A stretch of DNA of 64,000 nt from Streptomyces stelliscabiei (GTDB taxonomy: Bacteria > Actinomycetota > Actinomycetes > Streptomycetales > Streptomycetaceae), in the NCBI RefSeq assembly GCF_014873495.1, contig NZ_JADBGF010000001.1, forward strand, positions 1,116,001 through 1,180,000, written 5' to 3'. Position numbers and translations under genes: made by a program. The notes below the pieces were generated by a model. That model saw only the letters and a list, made by a program, of their open reading frames with translations. It was not told the origin of the DNA and did not search any database. Shown here one piece after another: positions 51,562-60,772 of this stretch (its first letter is position 1; each line of letters opens with the position of its first letter).

Positions 51562-53985
51562 TCACCGCCCCAGGTCGCGCAGGGTCACGGACCGGCCGGG
51601 CGTCAGGGTGATCTTCCGGGTCCGTTCCCCGAACGCCACCGTGGTCGTGCGGCCGCCGACGCTCGTCACCGTGACCTCGGTGGGCCTGCCGTTCCGCCAG
51701 CGCAGGTCCACGGTGAAGCCGCCGCGCACGCCCACGCCCGTGATCGACCCGGACGCGGCCCAGGCGTCGGGCAGTGCGGGCAGCAGCTGGAGACGACCGG
51801 GCCGGGAGTACACCAGCATCTCGATCATCGCGGCGGGCGTACCGAAGTTGCCGTCGATCTGGAAGATGCCCCGGCCCCGCTCGACCTCGTAGATGTCGAA
51901 CAGGTTGGGCGCGGTGCCGTTGGCGCCGCCGGTGGAGGGCCGCAGGTTGTTCACGATCAGCCGGTAGGCGTTCTCGGCGTCCTTGAGTCGGGCCCAGCAC
52001 AGGGCGCGCCAGGCGTTGGCCCAGCCGAAGCTCTCCATGCCGCGCGCGGTGAGCAGCGCGGTCGCGCCCTCGACGATCGCCTCGGGGGTGGAGCCGTCGG
52101 GGCGGATGCGGTCACCGGGGAACAGCTGGACGAGGGGCGAGAGATGCCGGTGGGTGGTCTCCCCCAGGTTGTCGGGCGACATCCATTCCTCCAGCCAGCC
52201 GGTCTTCGCGCTCACCCCCGGGAGGTGGAGCCGTTCCTGCAGTCCGGTGACGGTCCGGGCGTAGGCGGCGTCCCTGCCCAGCACCTCGCACGCCGTGCGG
52301 TAGTTGTCGAAGAGGGCCCACACGAGTTCCTGGGCGTAGGTGATGCCTCGGGCGTCGAGCGGACCGTGCTCGGGCGACCAGTCGCTGTCGGCGACGAGGA
52401 CGTCCCGCTTCTCTCCGGTGACCGGGTCCGTGACGGTGGTCGTCAGCAGCCTGGCCTCCCAGAACTCGCAGGCCCCCTTGAGCATCGGAATGATCCGGGC
52501 GAGGTGGGTGCGGTCCTGGGTGAACTCGTAGTGTTCGTAGAGGGAGTTGCACAGCCATGCGTTGCCCGCCGGGTGCCACCACCAGCCCATGCCGCCGTGG
52601 ATGTTGGTGGAGATGGCCACCGTCCAGCCCGCGAGCTTCCCGGTGGAGTTGCGGTAGCGGTTGCGGGGGTCGTTGAAACGGGTGCGGGTGAGTTCGGTCC
52701 ACGAGGGCAGCTGGGCGAGGCAGTAGTCGGTGAACGCGTCGAAGCAGTCGGAGAGGGCGGCGCGGTCGGCCATCCAGTAGTTCATCTGGAGGTTGATGTC
52801 GGTGTGGTAGTCGCCCATCCAGTCCGGGTCGTTGCCGTCGAGCCACAGGCCCTGGAGGTTCAGCGGCAGGCTGCCGCGCGAGCCGGCGATCATGAGGTAG
52901 CGGCCGAACTGCAGGTAGGCCGCTTCGAGTTCGGGATCGGGCGTGGCGTCCGTGTGCCGTGCCCCGACCCGCTCCCAGGTGTCCATGCCGCGCTGCAGAG
53001 GGCTGGAGGTGCCGAGCGACACGTGCATGCTCTCGAACAGCGCGCGGTGGTCGGCGACATGGGTGTGCAGCAGGGTGGTCGCGGAGTGCGCGGCGGCGTC
53101 GAGGACCTTGTCGCGGGCGAGGCCGCGCGGGTCGAGCGCCGGGGCGCGGTAGTCGGTGGCCGGGTCGGGCGCGTAGTTCGTGCCGCCGGCGACGACGACC
53201 GTCAGGCTCCGGCAGTTCCGGAAGGAGATCCGCGCCCCCTCCACGGCGACGGTCCCGCCACTGCCGTACGCGGTGACGGCCGCCCCGTACCGCAGCCCGT
53301 TGGCGAACTCGGCACCGAAGGAGGCGTACCGGCCCGCGCGCGTGCCCGTGGTGGTCTCGCCGTGGGTGCCGTCCAGGGCGATGGCGCCGGTGTAGCGGCC
53401 ACCGCCGTCCTGGGTGAGGTGCAGGACGATCACGTCGTCGGGCGCGCTGGCGAACACCCGTCTTCGGTACGTCACTCCCGAGCGCACGTAGGAGGCGGTG
53501 ACCAGGCCCTGGCGGAGGTCGAGGGCGCGCCGGTAGCCGGAGACGGCCGAGAGGTCGTGGTCGGGGATGTCGACGGTCAGCTTGCCCAGCAGCGTGAACG
53601 ACCCGAAGTCGTCCCGCCCGTAGGGGAATTGACCGTCGCCGTCCAGGGTCGGGTTGCGGCCTCCGGTCCATAGGGTGGCGTCGGTGAGGAACAGCCGCTC
53701 CCGGCCGGGGTCGTTGCCCACGAGCGCCCCGAGGCGGCCGTTGCCGACCGGGAGGCCCTGGGTGATCATCGAGCGGTCGTCGGCGGGGGCCCGCCACCGG
53801 AGTTCGGTGGCGGCACCCTCGCCGTCCGCCAGCATCGGGGAGCCGGCGGGTCGCGCGGGCGCGGCGGAGGCGGTGAAGGCGGGCAGCCCGCCGAGCGCGG
53901 CGACGGCTCCGCCGACGGCGGCGAGGGACAGCAGGCCGCGTCTGGTGGGGAGGGACCGCGGCGAATCGGGGCGTGGGGTGTCCAT
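51562..53985 (-). CDS. Secreted GH95 alpha-L-fucosidase-type enzyme
   Basis: 807 residues. A Tat-like signal (TRRGLLSLAAVGGAVAALGG) precedes a GH65N-type beta domain (LPVGNGRLGALVGNDPGRER) and an (alpha/alpha)6 barrel with LNLQGLWLDGNDPDWMGDYH, GGMGWWWHPAGNAWLC and WLEEWMSPDNLGETTHRHLS (landmarks, cut short). GH95 enzymes release alpha-1,2-L-fucose, some L-galactose, from xyloglucan or host glycans. ATG at 53985. Second structural gene of the ROK-GH27-GH95-SGNH set, and about 11 kb from the L-fucose catabolic operon, a functional fit. Confidence 0.9.
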   Translation of the reverse strand: MDTPRPDSPRSLPTRRGLLSLAAVGGAVAALGGLPAFTASAAPARPAGSPMLADGEGAATELRWRAPADDRSMITQGLPVGNGRLGALVGNDPGRERLFLTDATLWTGGRNPTLDGDGQFPYGRDDFGSFTLLGKLTVDIPDHDLSAVSGYRRALDLRQGLVTASYVRSGVTYRRRVFASAPDDVIVLHLTQDGGGRYTGAIALDGTHGETTTGTRAGRYASFGAEFANGLRYGAAVTAYGSGGTVAVEGARISFRNCRSLTVVVAGGTNYAPDPATDYRAPALDPRGLARDKVLDAAAHSATTLLHTHVADHRALFESMHVSLGTSSPLQRGMDTWERVGARHTDATPDPELEAAYLQFGRYLMIAGSRGSLPLNLQGLWLDGNDPDWMGDYHTDINLQMNYWMADRAALSDCFDAFTDYCLAQLPSWTELTRTRFNDPRNRYRNSTGKLAGWTVAISTNIHGGMGWWWHPAGNAWLCNSLYEHYEFTQDRTHLARIIPMLKGACEFWEARLLTTTVTDPVTGEKRDVLVADSDWSPEHGPLDARGITYAQELVWALFDNYRTACEVLGRDAAYARTVTGLQERLHLPGVSAKTGWLEEWMSPDNLGETTHRHLSPLVQLFPGDRIRPDGSTPEAIVEGATALLTARGMESFGWANAWRALCWARLKDAENAYRLIVNNLRPSTGGANGTAPNLFDIYEVERGRGIFQIDGNFGTPAAMIEMLVYSRPGRLQLLPALPDAWAASGSITGVGVRGGFTVDLRWRNGRPTEVTVTSVGGRTTTVAFGERTRKITLTPGRSVTLRDLGR

Positions 53986-54011
53986 GGATGCGCTCCCTTG
54001 CGAGTCGGGCG

Positions 54012-55853
54012 TCAGGACAGGTTCGGTACGTCGATCCGGTCGATGTCCGGGGCGTAGCCGTCGCCGCTGTCGAAGGTGATCGTGTTGGTGCCGGCCTTCA
54101 GGGTGAGCGGCACGCTCACCGTCTCGACGGTGCCCCAGTCACCTGTGGAGGGGAACTTGTGGCCGGTGGCGTTGCCGCCGTTGGCGGAGATCCGCACGGA
54201 CCGCGCGTCGCCGCTGACGTAGGCGATGCCGACGACGTACCGTCCGGCCTTCGCGACCTTGACGCCGTTCACGGTGAGCTTGCCGCCGAGGTAGAGGTTG
54301 CCGACCTTGCGGTCTCCGGAGCAGGTGCCGCAGCCGGCCACCGAGGCGTTGCCGGCGAGGGTGTTGCCGGCCGCCTCGGCCTCGTAGGCCGTCTTCGCCC
54401 CGGCCGGGCCCTGCGGTGTGACGGTGAACAGGCGCGAGCCGTGTGCGGGCAGCGCCTGCGTGATCCTGTCGCGGTGGGTGCCGAGGTTCTCGCGGTTCCA
54501 CAGGTCGCGGACCTTCGCCTTGCCGGAGAAGCCGAGGGCGGACCAGTCGGCGGTGACGGACGCGGGTGCCTCGCCGAGGTTGAACAGGGCGACCGTGAAG
54601 CCGCCGTCGGGGTTCTTCGCCGCCCAGACCTGCTGGTCGTCGGAGGGGGTGACGGGCCTGGCGGGCGGGGTGGCGCCCTGGTTGACGGCGATGACCTCCT
54701 TGTTGGTGAGCAGGGAGAGGCCGTAGGAGTCCAGGCGCGTCAGGTCGTCCCCGGTGTAGAGCGGGGTCTTGGCGATGGCCCACAGCGTGGCGTAGCTCTG
54801 CCGTTCGGCCTGGGTGAGTCCGTCCATCTCGCCGTTGCCGACGTTGAGGGAGTCCAGGTCGTTCCAGCCGCCGGGACCGGCGTGGCGGGTCCAGGCGGGG
54901 GTGTCGTCCCAGCGGTCCTCGACGGAGTTCTCCCAGGTGACCAGGGTGTTGCAGTAGCACTCGACGTCGGTGTCGATGCGCCAGCCGTGGGAGTACCGCT
55001 TCCAGTCGGCGACATGGCCGCGGTCGAGGGACCAGGACAGTTCGAGGTGGATCGGCCGGCCGGCGGCCGCGATGGCCTTCTGCCAGGCGGCGACGTCGGC
55101 GACGTTGTCGTAGTTCTCCCCGCTCTTGAACGAGCCGGGTCCGACCCCGTCCAGCTTGAGGAAGTCGTAGCCCCAGTCGGCGAACAGCCTGGCCTGGGAG
55201 TCGATGTACTTCTGCGCGCAGGGCCGGGAGAAATCGATCTTGTACGCGCTGTCCCAGCCGTTGGTGGTGCGCAGATCGCCGTACACGATGTCACCGGTCG
55301 AGCAGTCCTCGGCGCCCCAGAGGGGCACCTCCCCCTTGCCGTACGCCTCCTTCTCCAGCCCGACCGGCAGATAGATGCCGGCCTTCAGCCCCTTGGCGTG
55401 CAGGTCGTCGGCGACGGCCTTCATCCCGCGCGGGAAGCGCCCGGGATCGGCGGCCTGTCTGCCGTACCCGTCGAAGCGGGGCTTCCAGTCCATGTCCCGC
55501 CACCAGCCGGCGTCGACGTTGACGTACTCGTAGCCGTACCGCTTCAGCTTGGCGGCGAGCGCGTCGGCCTGCTTCAGGACGTTCTTCTCGGTGAGATAGC
55601 TGTAGTCCCCGTCGGGGTTGAGCCCCGGGTACTTGGAGGACTGCATGCTCCAACTCGTCCAGCCCATGTACGGCTTGGCCGCGAGCTCCGACGACACGGC
55701 GTCCGCGGCCGGGGTGGCGGCAGCCGGGGAGTCGGCGGCCGTGGCGGCGGGGGCGAGTCCCGTGAGGCCGGCGGTCAGGGTGAGGGCGAACAGGGTGCCG
55801 CTGGTACGACGGGCACGGTGGGCATGGCGGGCACGGCGTGGGGACAACCGCAT
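54012..55853 (-). CDS. Secreted GH27 alpha-galactosidase-type enzyme with CBM35
   Basis: 613 residues. Signal peptide (TLFALTLTAGLTGLAPAATA), then a GH27 barrel from AAKPYMGWTSWSM; nucleophile region YDFLKLDGVGPG (Asp) and acid/base region PGGWNDLDSLNVGNGEMD. The usual K-Y-D and W-N-D-P-D motifs read K-L-D and W-N-D-L-D, so the specificity may be a side branch such as beta-L-arabinopyranosidase. The C-terminal ~125 residues are a CBM35-like module (YEAEAAGNTL, GNLYLGGKLTVNGV, GDGYAPDIDRIDV). ATG at 55853. Follows the ROK gene on the same strand by 130 bases. Confidence 0.87.
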   Translation of the reverse strand: MRLSPRRARHAHRARRTSGTLFALTLTAGLTGLAPAATAADSPAAATPAADAVSSELAAKPYMGWTSWSMQSSKYPGLNPDGDYSYLTEKNVLKQADALAAKLKRYGYEYVNVDAGWWRDMDWKPRFDGYGRQAADPGRFPRGMKAVADDLHAKGLKAGIYLPVGLEKEAYGKGEVPLWGAEDCSTGDIVYGDLRTTNGWDSAYKIDFSRPCAQKYIDSQARLFADWGYDFLKLDGVGPGSFKSGENYDNVADVAAWQKAIAAAGRPIHLELSWSLDRGHVADWKRYSHGWRIDTDVECYCNTLVTWENSVEDRWDDTPAWTRHAGPGGWNDLDSLNVGNGEMDGLTQAERQSYATLWAIAKTPLYTGDDLTRLDSYGLSLLTNKEVIAVNQGATPPARPVTPSDDQQVWAAKNPDGGFTVALFNLGEAPASVTADWSALGFSGKAKVRDLWNRENLGTHRDRITQALPAHGSRLFTVTPQGPAGAKTAYEAEAAGNTLAGNASVAGCGTCSGDRKVGNLYLGGKLTVNGVKVAKAGRYVVGIAYVSGDARSVRISANGGNATGHKFPSTGDWGTVETVSVPLTLKAGTNTITFDSGDGYAPDIDRIDVPNLS

Positions 55854-55983
55854 GGGCGCTACCTCCGGGTCGGTGAAGGCCTCTGCCGGGTTACGGCACA
55901 GAGAGAATGGGTGGCGTGCTCATGACATGAAGGAAGAGGTGAGGGTCGGACCTCCGCCCTCCGCGCGACGCGGCCGCGCGGCG

Positions 55984-57171
55984 TCACCCCTGCTCCTTGG
56001 GCGGGTCCGAGCGGATGAAGGACCGGATGGCGGTGGCCGCCGCCCCGCGCGCCCACTCCTCGAAGGGCAGCGGGTGCGTCCTGAGGTCGCAGCGGGCGGC
56101 GGTGCCGAAGGCAGAGACGGCGAAGGCCTCCTTGATGTGTTCGGCGAACAGGTCGTAGGCGGCGAGCCCCTCGCCGGAGATGATCACCCGTTCGGGTCCG
56201 AGCAGATTGACCACGGACCCGATGGCCCGTCCGATGACCGCGCCCGCGCGGGCGTACACCTCCCGGGCCCCGGGGTCGCCGCGATGGGCGAGGTCGAGCG
56301 CCTCGGCCGCGTCCGCCACGTCCCTGCCCGTCGCCGCCCGTACGTCACGCACGATCGCCGACTCGGAGGCGACGGCCTCCACGCAGCCCCGGTTGCCGCA
56401 GTGGCAGCGCGGGCCCGCCGGGTCGAGGGACAGATGGCCGATCTCACCGGCCACACCGTGCGCGCCGGAGACGACCCGGCCGCCCACGACGAGACCGCAT
56501 CCGATGCCGGCACCCACCGTCACCAGGGCGAAATCGGACAGGCCCACGCCCGCGCCGAACCACTGCTCGGCTCCGGTGAGGGCGCGGACGTCGTTGTCGA
56601 CGGTGACCGGCAGACCGGTGGTCATCGCGGCGAGGTGGGCGAGGGGGACGTCCCGCCACTCCAGGAACGGGGAGTACCGCACCATGCCCTCGGCGGCGTC
56701 CACATCGCCGGAGACGGCGATCCCCACCCCCCTGACCGCCACCCCGAACTCCTGCGCCCTGGTGCGCAGTTCGAGGATCAGATCACTCAGGGTGGCGAGC
56801 ACGCCCGCGGGCCGCCGGTCGCCGAGGGGTGCGTGCCGGGCGACCCTGACGCGGCAGCACAGATCGGTCAGTACGGCGATGATCTCGTCGCCCGTCACCT
56901 TGACCCCGATGAACAGCGCGCGACCGCCGTCGACCCGCACCGGGTTGGCGGGCCGGCCGAGCACCGGCCTCGGCTCCCCGTCGGCCTCCTCCACCAGGTA
57001 ACCCGTCTCGATCAGCGGCCGGACGGCCTTGGTCACCGCGGCCGGTGACAGGGCGGCCCGCCGCGCGATCTCCGCCCGGGTGAGCGGGCCGTGGGAGAGC
57101 ACGACGGTGAAGACCTGGGCAGCGGCCGGCGTCTGGGCCGGGAACGCCTCCGAGAACGGGGTCGGACGCAT
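55984..57171 (-). CDS. ROK-family transcriptional regulator
   Basis: 395 residues: an N-terminal winged helix (GPLTRAEIARRAALSPAAVTKAV) and a ROK domain with the zinc motif GPRCHCGNRGCVEAVAS and sugar/ATP sites VDNDVRALTGAEQWFG and TVGAGIGCGLVVGG. ROK repressors respond to sugars and govern adjacent glycosidase genes. The ATG at 57171 sits six bases after a -10-like TACGTT with TTGACA 18 bases before that, so the message is probably leaderless; an upstream TTG at 57207 is part of the -35 box and is not used. Likely controls the GH27-GH95-SGNH operon downstream. Confidence 0.88.
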   Translation of the reverse strand: MRPTPFSEAFPAQTPAAAQVFTVVLSHGPLTRAEIARRAALSPAAVTKAVRPLIETGYLVEEADGEPRPVLGRPANPVRVDGGRALFIGVKVTGDEIIAVLTDLCCRVRVARHAPLGDRRPAGVLATLSDLILELRTRAQEFGVAVRGVGIAVSGDVDAAEGMVRYSPFLEWRDVPLAHLAAMTTGLPVTVDNDVRALTGAEQWFGAGVGLSDFALVTVGAGIGCGLVVGGRVVSGAHGVAGEIGHLSLDPAGPRCHCGNRGCVEAVASESAIVRDVRAATGRDVADAAEALDLAHRGDPGAREVYARAGAVIGRAIGSVVNLLGPERVIISGEGLAAYDLFAEHIKEAFAVSAFGTAARCDLRTHPLPFEEWARGAAATAIRSFIRSDPPKEQG

Positions 57172-57177
57172 GCCGGG

Positions 57178-57207
57178 AACGTACGGGTAGTTATTTTCCG
57201 CTGTCAA
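57178..57207 (-). promoter_or_regulatory. Sigma-70-type promoter of the ROK gene, leaderless
   Basis: On the minus strand TTGACA (57202-57207) and TACGTT (57178-57183) are 18 bases apart. The ATG begins seven bases past the -10, where transcription would start, so the mRNA would lack a leader and no Shine-Dalgarno is seen. Confidence 0.65.
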
Positions 57208-57735
57208 TAAAAGAAGCAGGATTGCCGTGATCGCGGAGGTGCCGCCCGACGAGGGACAGCCGCGAGCGGGTTCGGCGCGTGCGGGTGGCGATGCGGTCCA
57301 CCGCGCCGCTACGGCTCACGGTGCCGCTCGCGGTGCGGGGACCGGCATGCCGCCGTAGGTCCAGCAGATCGTCCTGATGACGACCTGCCGAGGCTCTGCC
57401 GCACATCGCGCTGATGACGGCCTTCGGACGCCGGGCACGGAGCGAGCAGCCCGAGGCATGCGTCCGCGAGGTCCCCTGGCGCCTACGCGACGGAGGTCAT
57501 CCGGTGGCGGCCGAGCGGAACCGCGCCGGGACGGCGGCGGTGCCCGTACTGCCCGGGTCCGCCGGGGAGGTGGGCCGCGGGTCGGACACACAGCCCCGGA
57601 CGGCGGCCGGACGGCGGCCGAACGGCGGGAAAACCGTCCCCTGTTGCCACGCGCCGGCGGCTGACGCGCACGTCCGGTGGGCCGGAGCGACGCCTCGCCC
57701 CGGCCCACCGACGCAACCCGACGCAACCCGACGCA
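57208..57735. other. Intergenic stretch with short tandem repeats
   Basis: About 530 bases with no convincing gene. It contains a CCGGACGGCGG repeat (57597-57629, nearly three units) and a decamer ACGCAACCCG repeat (57711-57735, two and a half units) immediately beyond the LuxR stop codon. Open frames here are Arg/Pro/Gly-rich artefacts. Confidence 0.6.
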
Positions 57736-58134
57736 CTACGCGATGCCGACGGGCCGACCCCGCACTCCGCTCCGTCCGGTCAAGTGGAACGTTTCGTCCA
57801 GTCGATCGAGTCGGTCCGGCCGCCCTGGACGACCGGAACGGTCCGCCAGGTCCGCCCGGTCCATCCTGTCCGTCCGGTCGACCCGTTCACCGTGGTCGGC
57901 CCTCTCCACCCGGTCCGTCCGCAGCGCCAGGATTCCCGCGCGCAAGGCCGTGACGATGAGATGCGTGCGGTTCTTCGCGCACAACTTCTCCCGGATGCTG
58001 CGCATATGGGCCGCCACCGTGCGGGGTGAGATCGACAGCCGCCGGGACATGTCCGCGTCCGACATGCCATGGGCCGCCAGAAGGAGGATCTCCAGTTCCC
58101 GGGCGCTGAGCCGGCCGTCGCTGTCCACTGCCAT
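57736..58134 (-). CDS. Small GerE-type LuxR regulator with repetitive tail
   Basis: 132 residues. Residues 6-70 are a GerE helix-turn-helix (LSARELEILLLAAHGMSDAD, then SPRTVAAHMRSIREKLCAKNRT). There is no receiver domain, so it is an orphan DNA-binding protein. Residues ~75-118 are a charged repeat of Asp-Arg pairs (ERVDRTDRMDRADLADR), encoded by imprecise short DNA repeats. ATG at 58134 with AAGG upstream. Divergent from the response regulator at 58399. The tail is unusual for the family and may have grown by replication slippage. Confidence 0.75.
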   Translation of the reverse strand: MAVDSDGRLSARELEILLLAAHGMSDADMSRRLSISPRTVAAHMRSIREKLCAKNRTHLIVTALRAGILALRTDRVERADHGERVDRTDRMDRADLADRSGRPGRPDRLDRLDETFHLTGRSGVRGRPVGIA

Positions 58135-58398
58135 GGGGTGCCTGCCTTGGTTCGGAGGGGGTCGGGGACCCGTGGGTCGTCCGCCTGGTGCGCTGTGACT
58201 CTTTCGTGACAACCAGTCCCCGGGCATCGACCGTTCGACCGATACCCGGCAGTAGTCATCGGCCGATCGGCCCGGTCCTCCCGCTCGGGCACATCTTTCG
58301 CCGGGAAAGCGGCAACCGCCCGATTCGGGACGGCAGTCGGACCGGCGGCTTCCCCCGACAGCCGGATCGGTCCCGTGATCCATGGCATGCTCGGCCGT

Positions 58399-59070
58399 GT
58401 GAGCGACACCCCCACACGCGTGCTGATCGCCGACGATCAGGACCTGGTCCGGACCGGCTTCCGTCTCATCCTGGACGCCCAGCAAGGCATCGAGGTGGTC
58501 GGGGAGGCCGCCGACGGGCTCGCGTGCGTGGAGCTGGCGCGCGTGCTGCGGCCGGACGTGTGCCTGGTGGACGTCCGGATGCCGAAGCTGGACGGACTGG
58601 AGGTGACCCGGCTGCTCGCCGGGCCCGGGGCGACGCACCCGACGCAGGTCGTGGTGGTCACCAGCTTCGACCAGGACGACTACCTCGACGTGGCGCTGCG
58701 CAACGGCGCGTGCGGATTCCTGCTGAAGGACGCCGCGCCCGCGTTGCTGATCGAGGCGGTACGGGCGGCGGCGCGGGGCGACGCGCTGGTCTCCCCCGGC
58801 GTCACGGTCCGGCTGCTGCGGCTGCTGGAGGAGCGGACGTCGGCCGACACTGGTGGGGTGCCCGAATCCGCGCTCAGCGCACGGGAGTTGGAGGTCGCCC
58901 GGCTGGTCGCGGTGGGCCGCACCAACCAGGAGATCAGCGACGAGCTGTGCCTGTCCCTGTCCACGGTGAAGACGCACCTGGGCCACATCCACCACAAGCT
59001 GGGCGTACGCAACCGGGTCGAGGTGGCCGCGTGGGCCTGGGCCAACGGGACGGTGCGGACGGAGCGTTGA
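58399..59070 (+). CDS. NarL/LuxR-family response regulator
   Basis: 224 residues: receiver domain with LIADDQDLVRTG, phospho-Asp in VCLVDVRMPKLDGL and Lys in FLLKDAAPALL, then GerE helix-turn-helix LSARELEVARLVAVGRTNQEIS and STVKTHLGHIHHKLGV. The GTG at 58399 gives the usual N-terminus (SDTPTRVLIADDQ); an ATG at 58387 is the alternative. A histidine kinase follows 99 bases later on the same strand. Confidence 0.9.
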   Translation: MSDTPTRVLIADDQDLVRTGFRLILDAQQGIEVVGEAADGLACVELARVLRPDVCLVDVRMPKLDGLEVTRLLAGPGATHPTQVVVVTSFDQDDYLDVALRNGACGFLLKDAAPALLIEAVRAAARGDALVSPGVTVRLLRLLEERTSADTGGVPESALSARELEVARLVAVGRTNQEISDELCLSLSTVKTHLGHIHHKLGVRNRVEVAAWAWANGTVRTER

Positions 59071-59169
59071 GGGAGCTGCCGTGAGGCTTGCGTGGATGAT
59101 CTGTGTCCCTCCCCACAGATGGATACTCCGTCTGCCAGGCGGGCATGTGCATGCCTAGCCTCCGGTGGC

Positions 59170-60507
59170 ATGACCACCTCGTCACTCGCGGCACTTTCGG
59201 CCCAGGCGACCCAGCCACACCTCGGACCGCCCCGGTTACCCGTGCGACAGCTGAAGCACCGTGCCCTGTACCCGGCTCTGGGGGTGCTGTGGATCCTTGA
59301 CATCGCCGTCATAGGGTCGCATCAGCGCGGCCCCGTCGACTGGCTTCCGCTGGTGACCGGCCCCGTCGCCCTGGCGCTGGTGGTCGTACCGGCACCGCGG
59401 CTGAGCACCGAGTGGCGGGCGGGGATCTGCGCGGCCGCCTCCACCGCGGTGACGCTGGGCACCTCCCTGATGGGATCGGACCTGCCCGCGTGGGGGCTGC
59501 TGGAGACCGCGTGCATGCTGGTCCTGCTGATCCGCATCTGCCGCAACGTCCGCCGCCCCCGCATCGCCCTCGCCCTGGCCGCCGCGCTGGGGGCCAGCAT
59601 CATCGACGAGCCCCTGCGCACCGGGGGCACGGGCATCACCCTGACCTATCCCTTCCTGCTGACGTTCGCGGTCGGCGGCGCCGTCGGAGCCGGGTGCTAT
59701 CTGCGCACGCTGGACGCCCGGCGGCGCCGTACGATCTCCGCCGTACGGCTCGCCGAGCGCATCCAACTCGCCAGGGAACTGCACGACTTCGTCGCCCACC
59801 ACGTGACGGGCATCATCGCCCAGGCCCACGCCGCCGGCGTGATCCACGAGAGCGCGCCCCAGCAGGTCGGCCCCATCCTGGGCAACATCGCCGAGGCCGG
59901 GCAGCGGACCATGGACTCCATGCGCCGGCTGATCAGTGTGCTGCGCGAGGACGGCGAGCAGGGCTCCATCGAGTCCCCCGAGGCTCCGTACGCCGAACTC
60001 GCCAAGCTGGTCTCGGCCTTCGGCGGCCAGGGTGACGGATCCTCAGCCCAGCTGGAGGTCACCGGAGTCGCCCGCAGGAGCACGCTGCTGCCCGAGGTGG
60101 GCTGCGCGGTCCATCGCGTGGTGCAGGAGGCCCTGACCAACGTACGACGGCACGCGCCGGGCACCAAGGCGACCGTGCGCGTCCAGCGCACCCGTGGCGA
60201 CCTGCTCCGGGTCGACGTGTACAACGCCGGGCCCGAGCGGCGGGTCTCCCGCCCCACCGGAGGCCGTGGCGGCTACGGCCTGATCGGCCTTCGGGAGCGG
60301 GCCGAGGCCGTCGGCGGCTCCCTGACGGCGGGACCGGCCGACGACGGCGGCTGGTGGCTCATCGCCCATTTCCCCGTCCTCACGGACGCCCCGCCCCCGG
60401 ATACGGAGAAGTCCGCCACGGCGGCGTCCCGGCGGCCCGCCGGACGCCATGCCAAGCCGAACGCGCATACGGAACCCGAGCCGGACATGAGTTGGGACGC
60501 GGGGTAG
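59170..60507 (+). CDS. Sensor histidine kinase (HisKA_3)
   Basis: 445 residues. Six predicted membrane helices (about residues 30-185), a phospho-acceptor helix with ARELHDFVAHHVTGIIAQAH, and an ATPase domain with VQEALTNVRRHAPGTKA and GYGLIGLRERAEAVGGS. The ~45 C-terminal residues are a low-complexity hydrophilic tail. The ATG at 59170 begins the conserved part; the frame is open further upstream. Partner of the preceding response regulator. Confidence 0.9.
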   Translation: MTTSSLAALSAQATQPHLGPPRLPVRQLKHRALYPALGVLWILDIAVIGSHQRGPVDWLPLVTGPVALALVVVPAPRLSTEWRAGICAAASTAVTLGTSLMGSDLPAWGLLETACMLVLLIRICRNVRRPRIALALAAALGASIIDEPLRTGGTGITLTYPFLLTFAVGGAVGAGCYLRTLDARRRRTISAVRLAERIQLARELHDFVAHHVTGIIAQAHAAGVIHESAPQQVGPILGNIAEAGQRTMDSMRRLISVLREDGEQGSIESPEAPYAELAKLVSAFGGQGDGSSAQLEVTGVARRSTLLPEVGCAVHRVVQEALTNVRRHAPGTKATVRVQRTRGDLLRVDVYNAGPERRVSRPTGGRGGYGLIGLRERAEAVGGSLTAGPADDGGWWLIAHFPVLTDAPPPDTEKSATAASRRPAGRHAKPNAHTEPEPDMSWDAG

Positions 60508-60654
60508 GCGGTCCGGGAGGCCCCGGAGACGTGAAGGAACGTGGATTAGGCAATTCTGCGCATCGCGCCGGGACGGCGGACGCATTAATGTCGGAGAGCC
60601 AAAGGCGCCGGGACGGCCTCATCTCGTCCCGCAGAGTGGTGAACCGGCCCGGAC

Positions 60655-60685
60655 CGGGCCCTTTCGAGGGCCCGTTCCGTCTTTT
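60655..60685 (+). terminator. Terminator after the kinase gene
   Basis: CGGGCCC (60655-60661) and GGGCCCG (60668-60674) pair around TTTCGA, followed by TTCCGTCTTTT. It lies 150 bases past the kinase stop and 90 before the oxidoreductase. Confidence 0.6.
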
Positions 60686-60772
60686 GTCGCCCGCCATTTC
60701 GCGCGTCGGCGGACCGGTGTCCACCGTCGGGAAATCGCAGGAAAAACGGAACGCAGAAGACGCGGGAGACAT

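Noticed and set aside
57414..57953. Plus-strand frame with collagen-like Gly-Pro-Pro runs
   Set aside because: It is the antisense of the Asp-Arg repeat tail of the LuxR gene and has no ribosome site or signal peptide.
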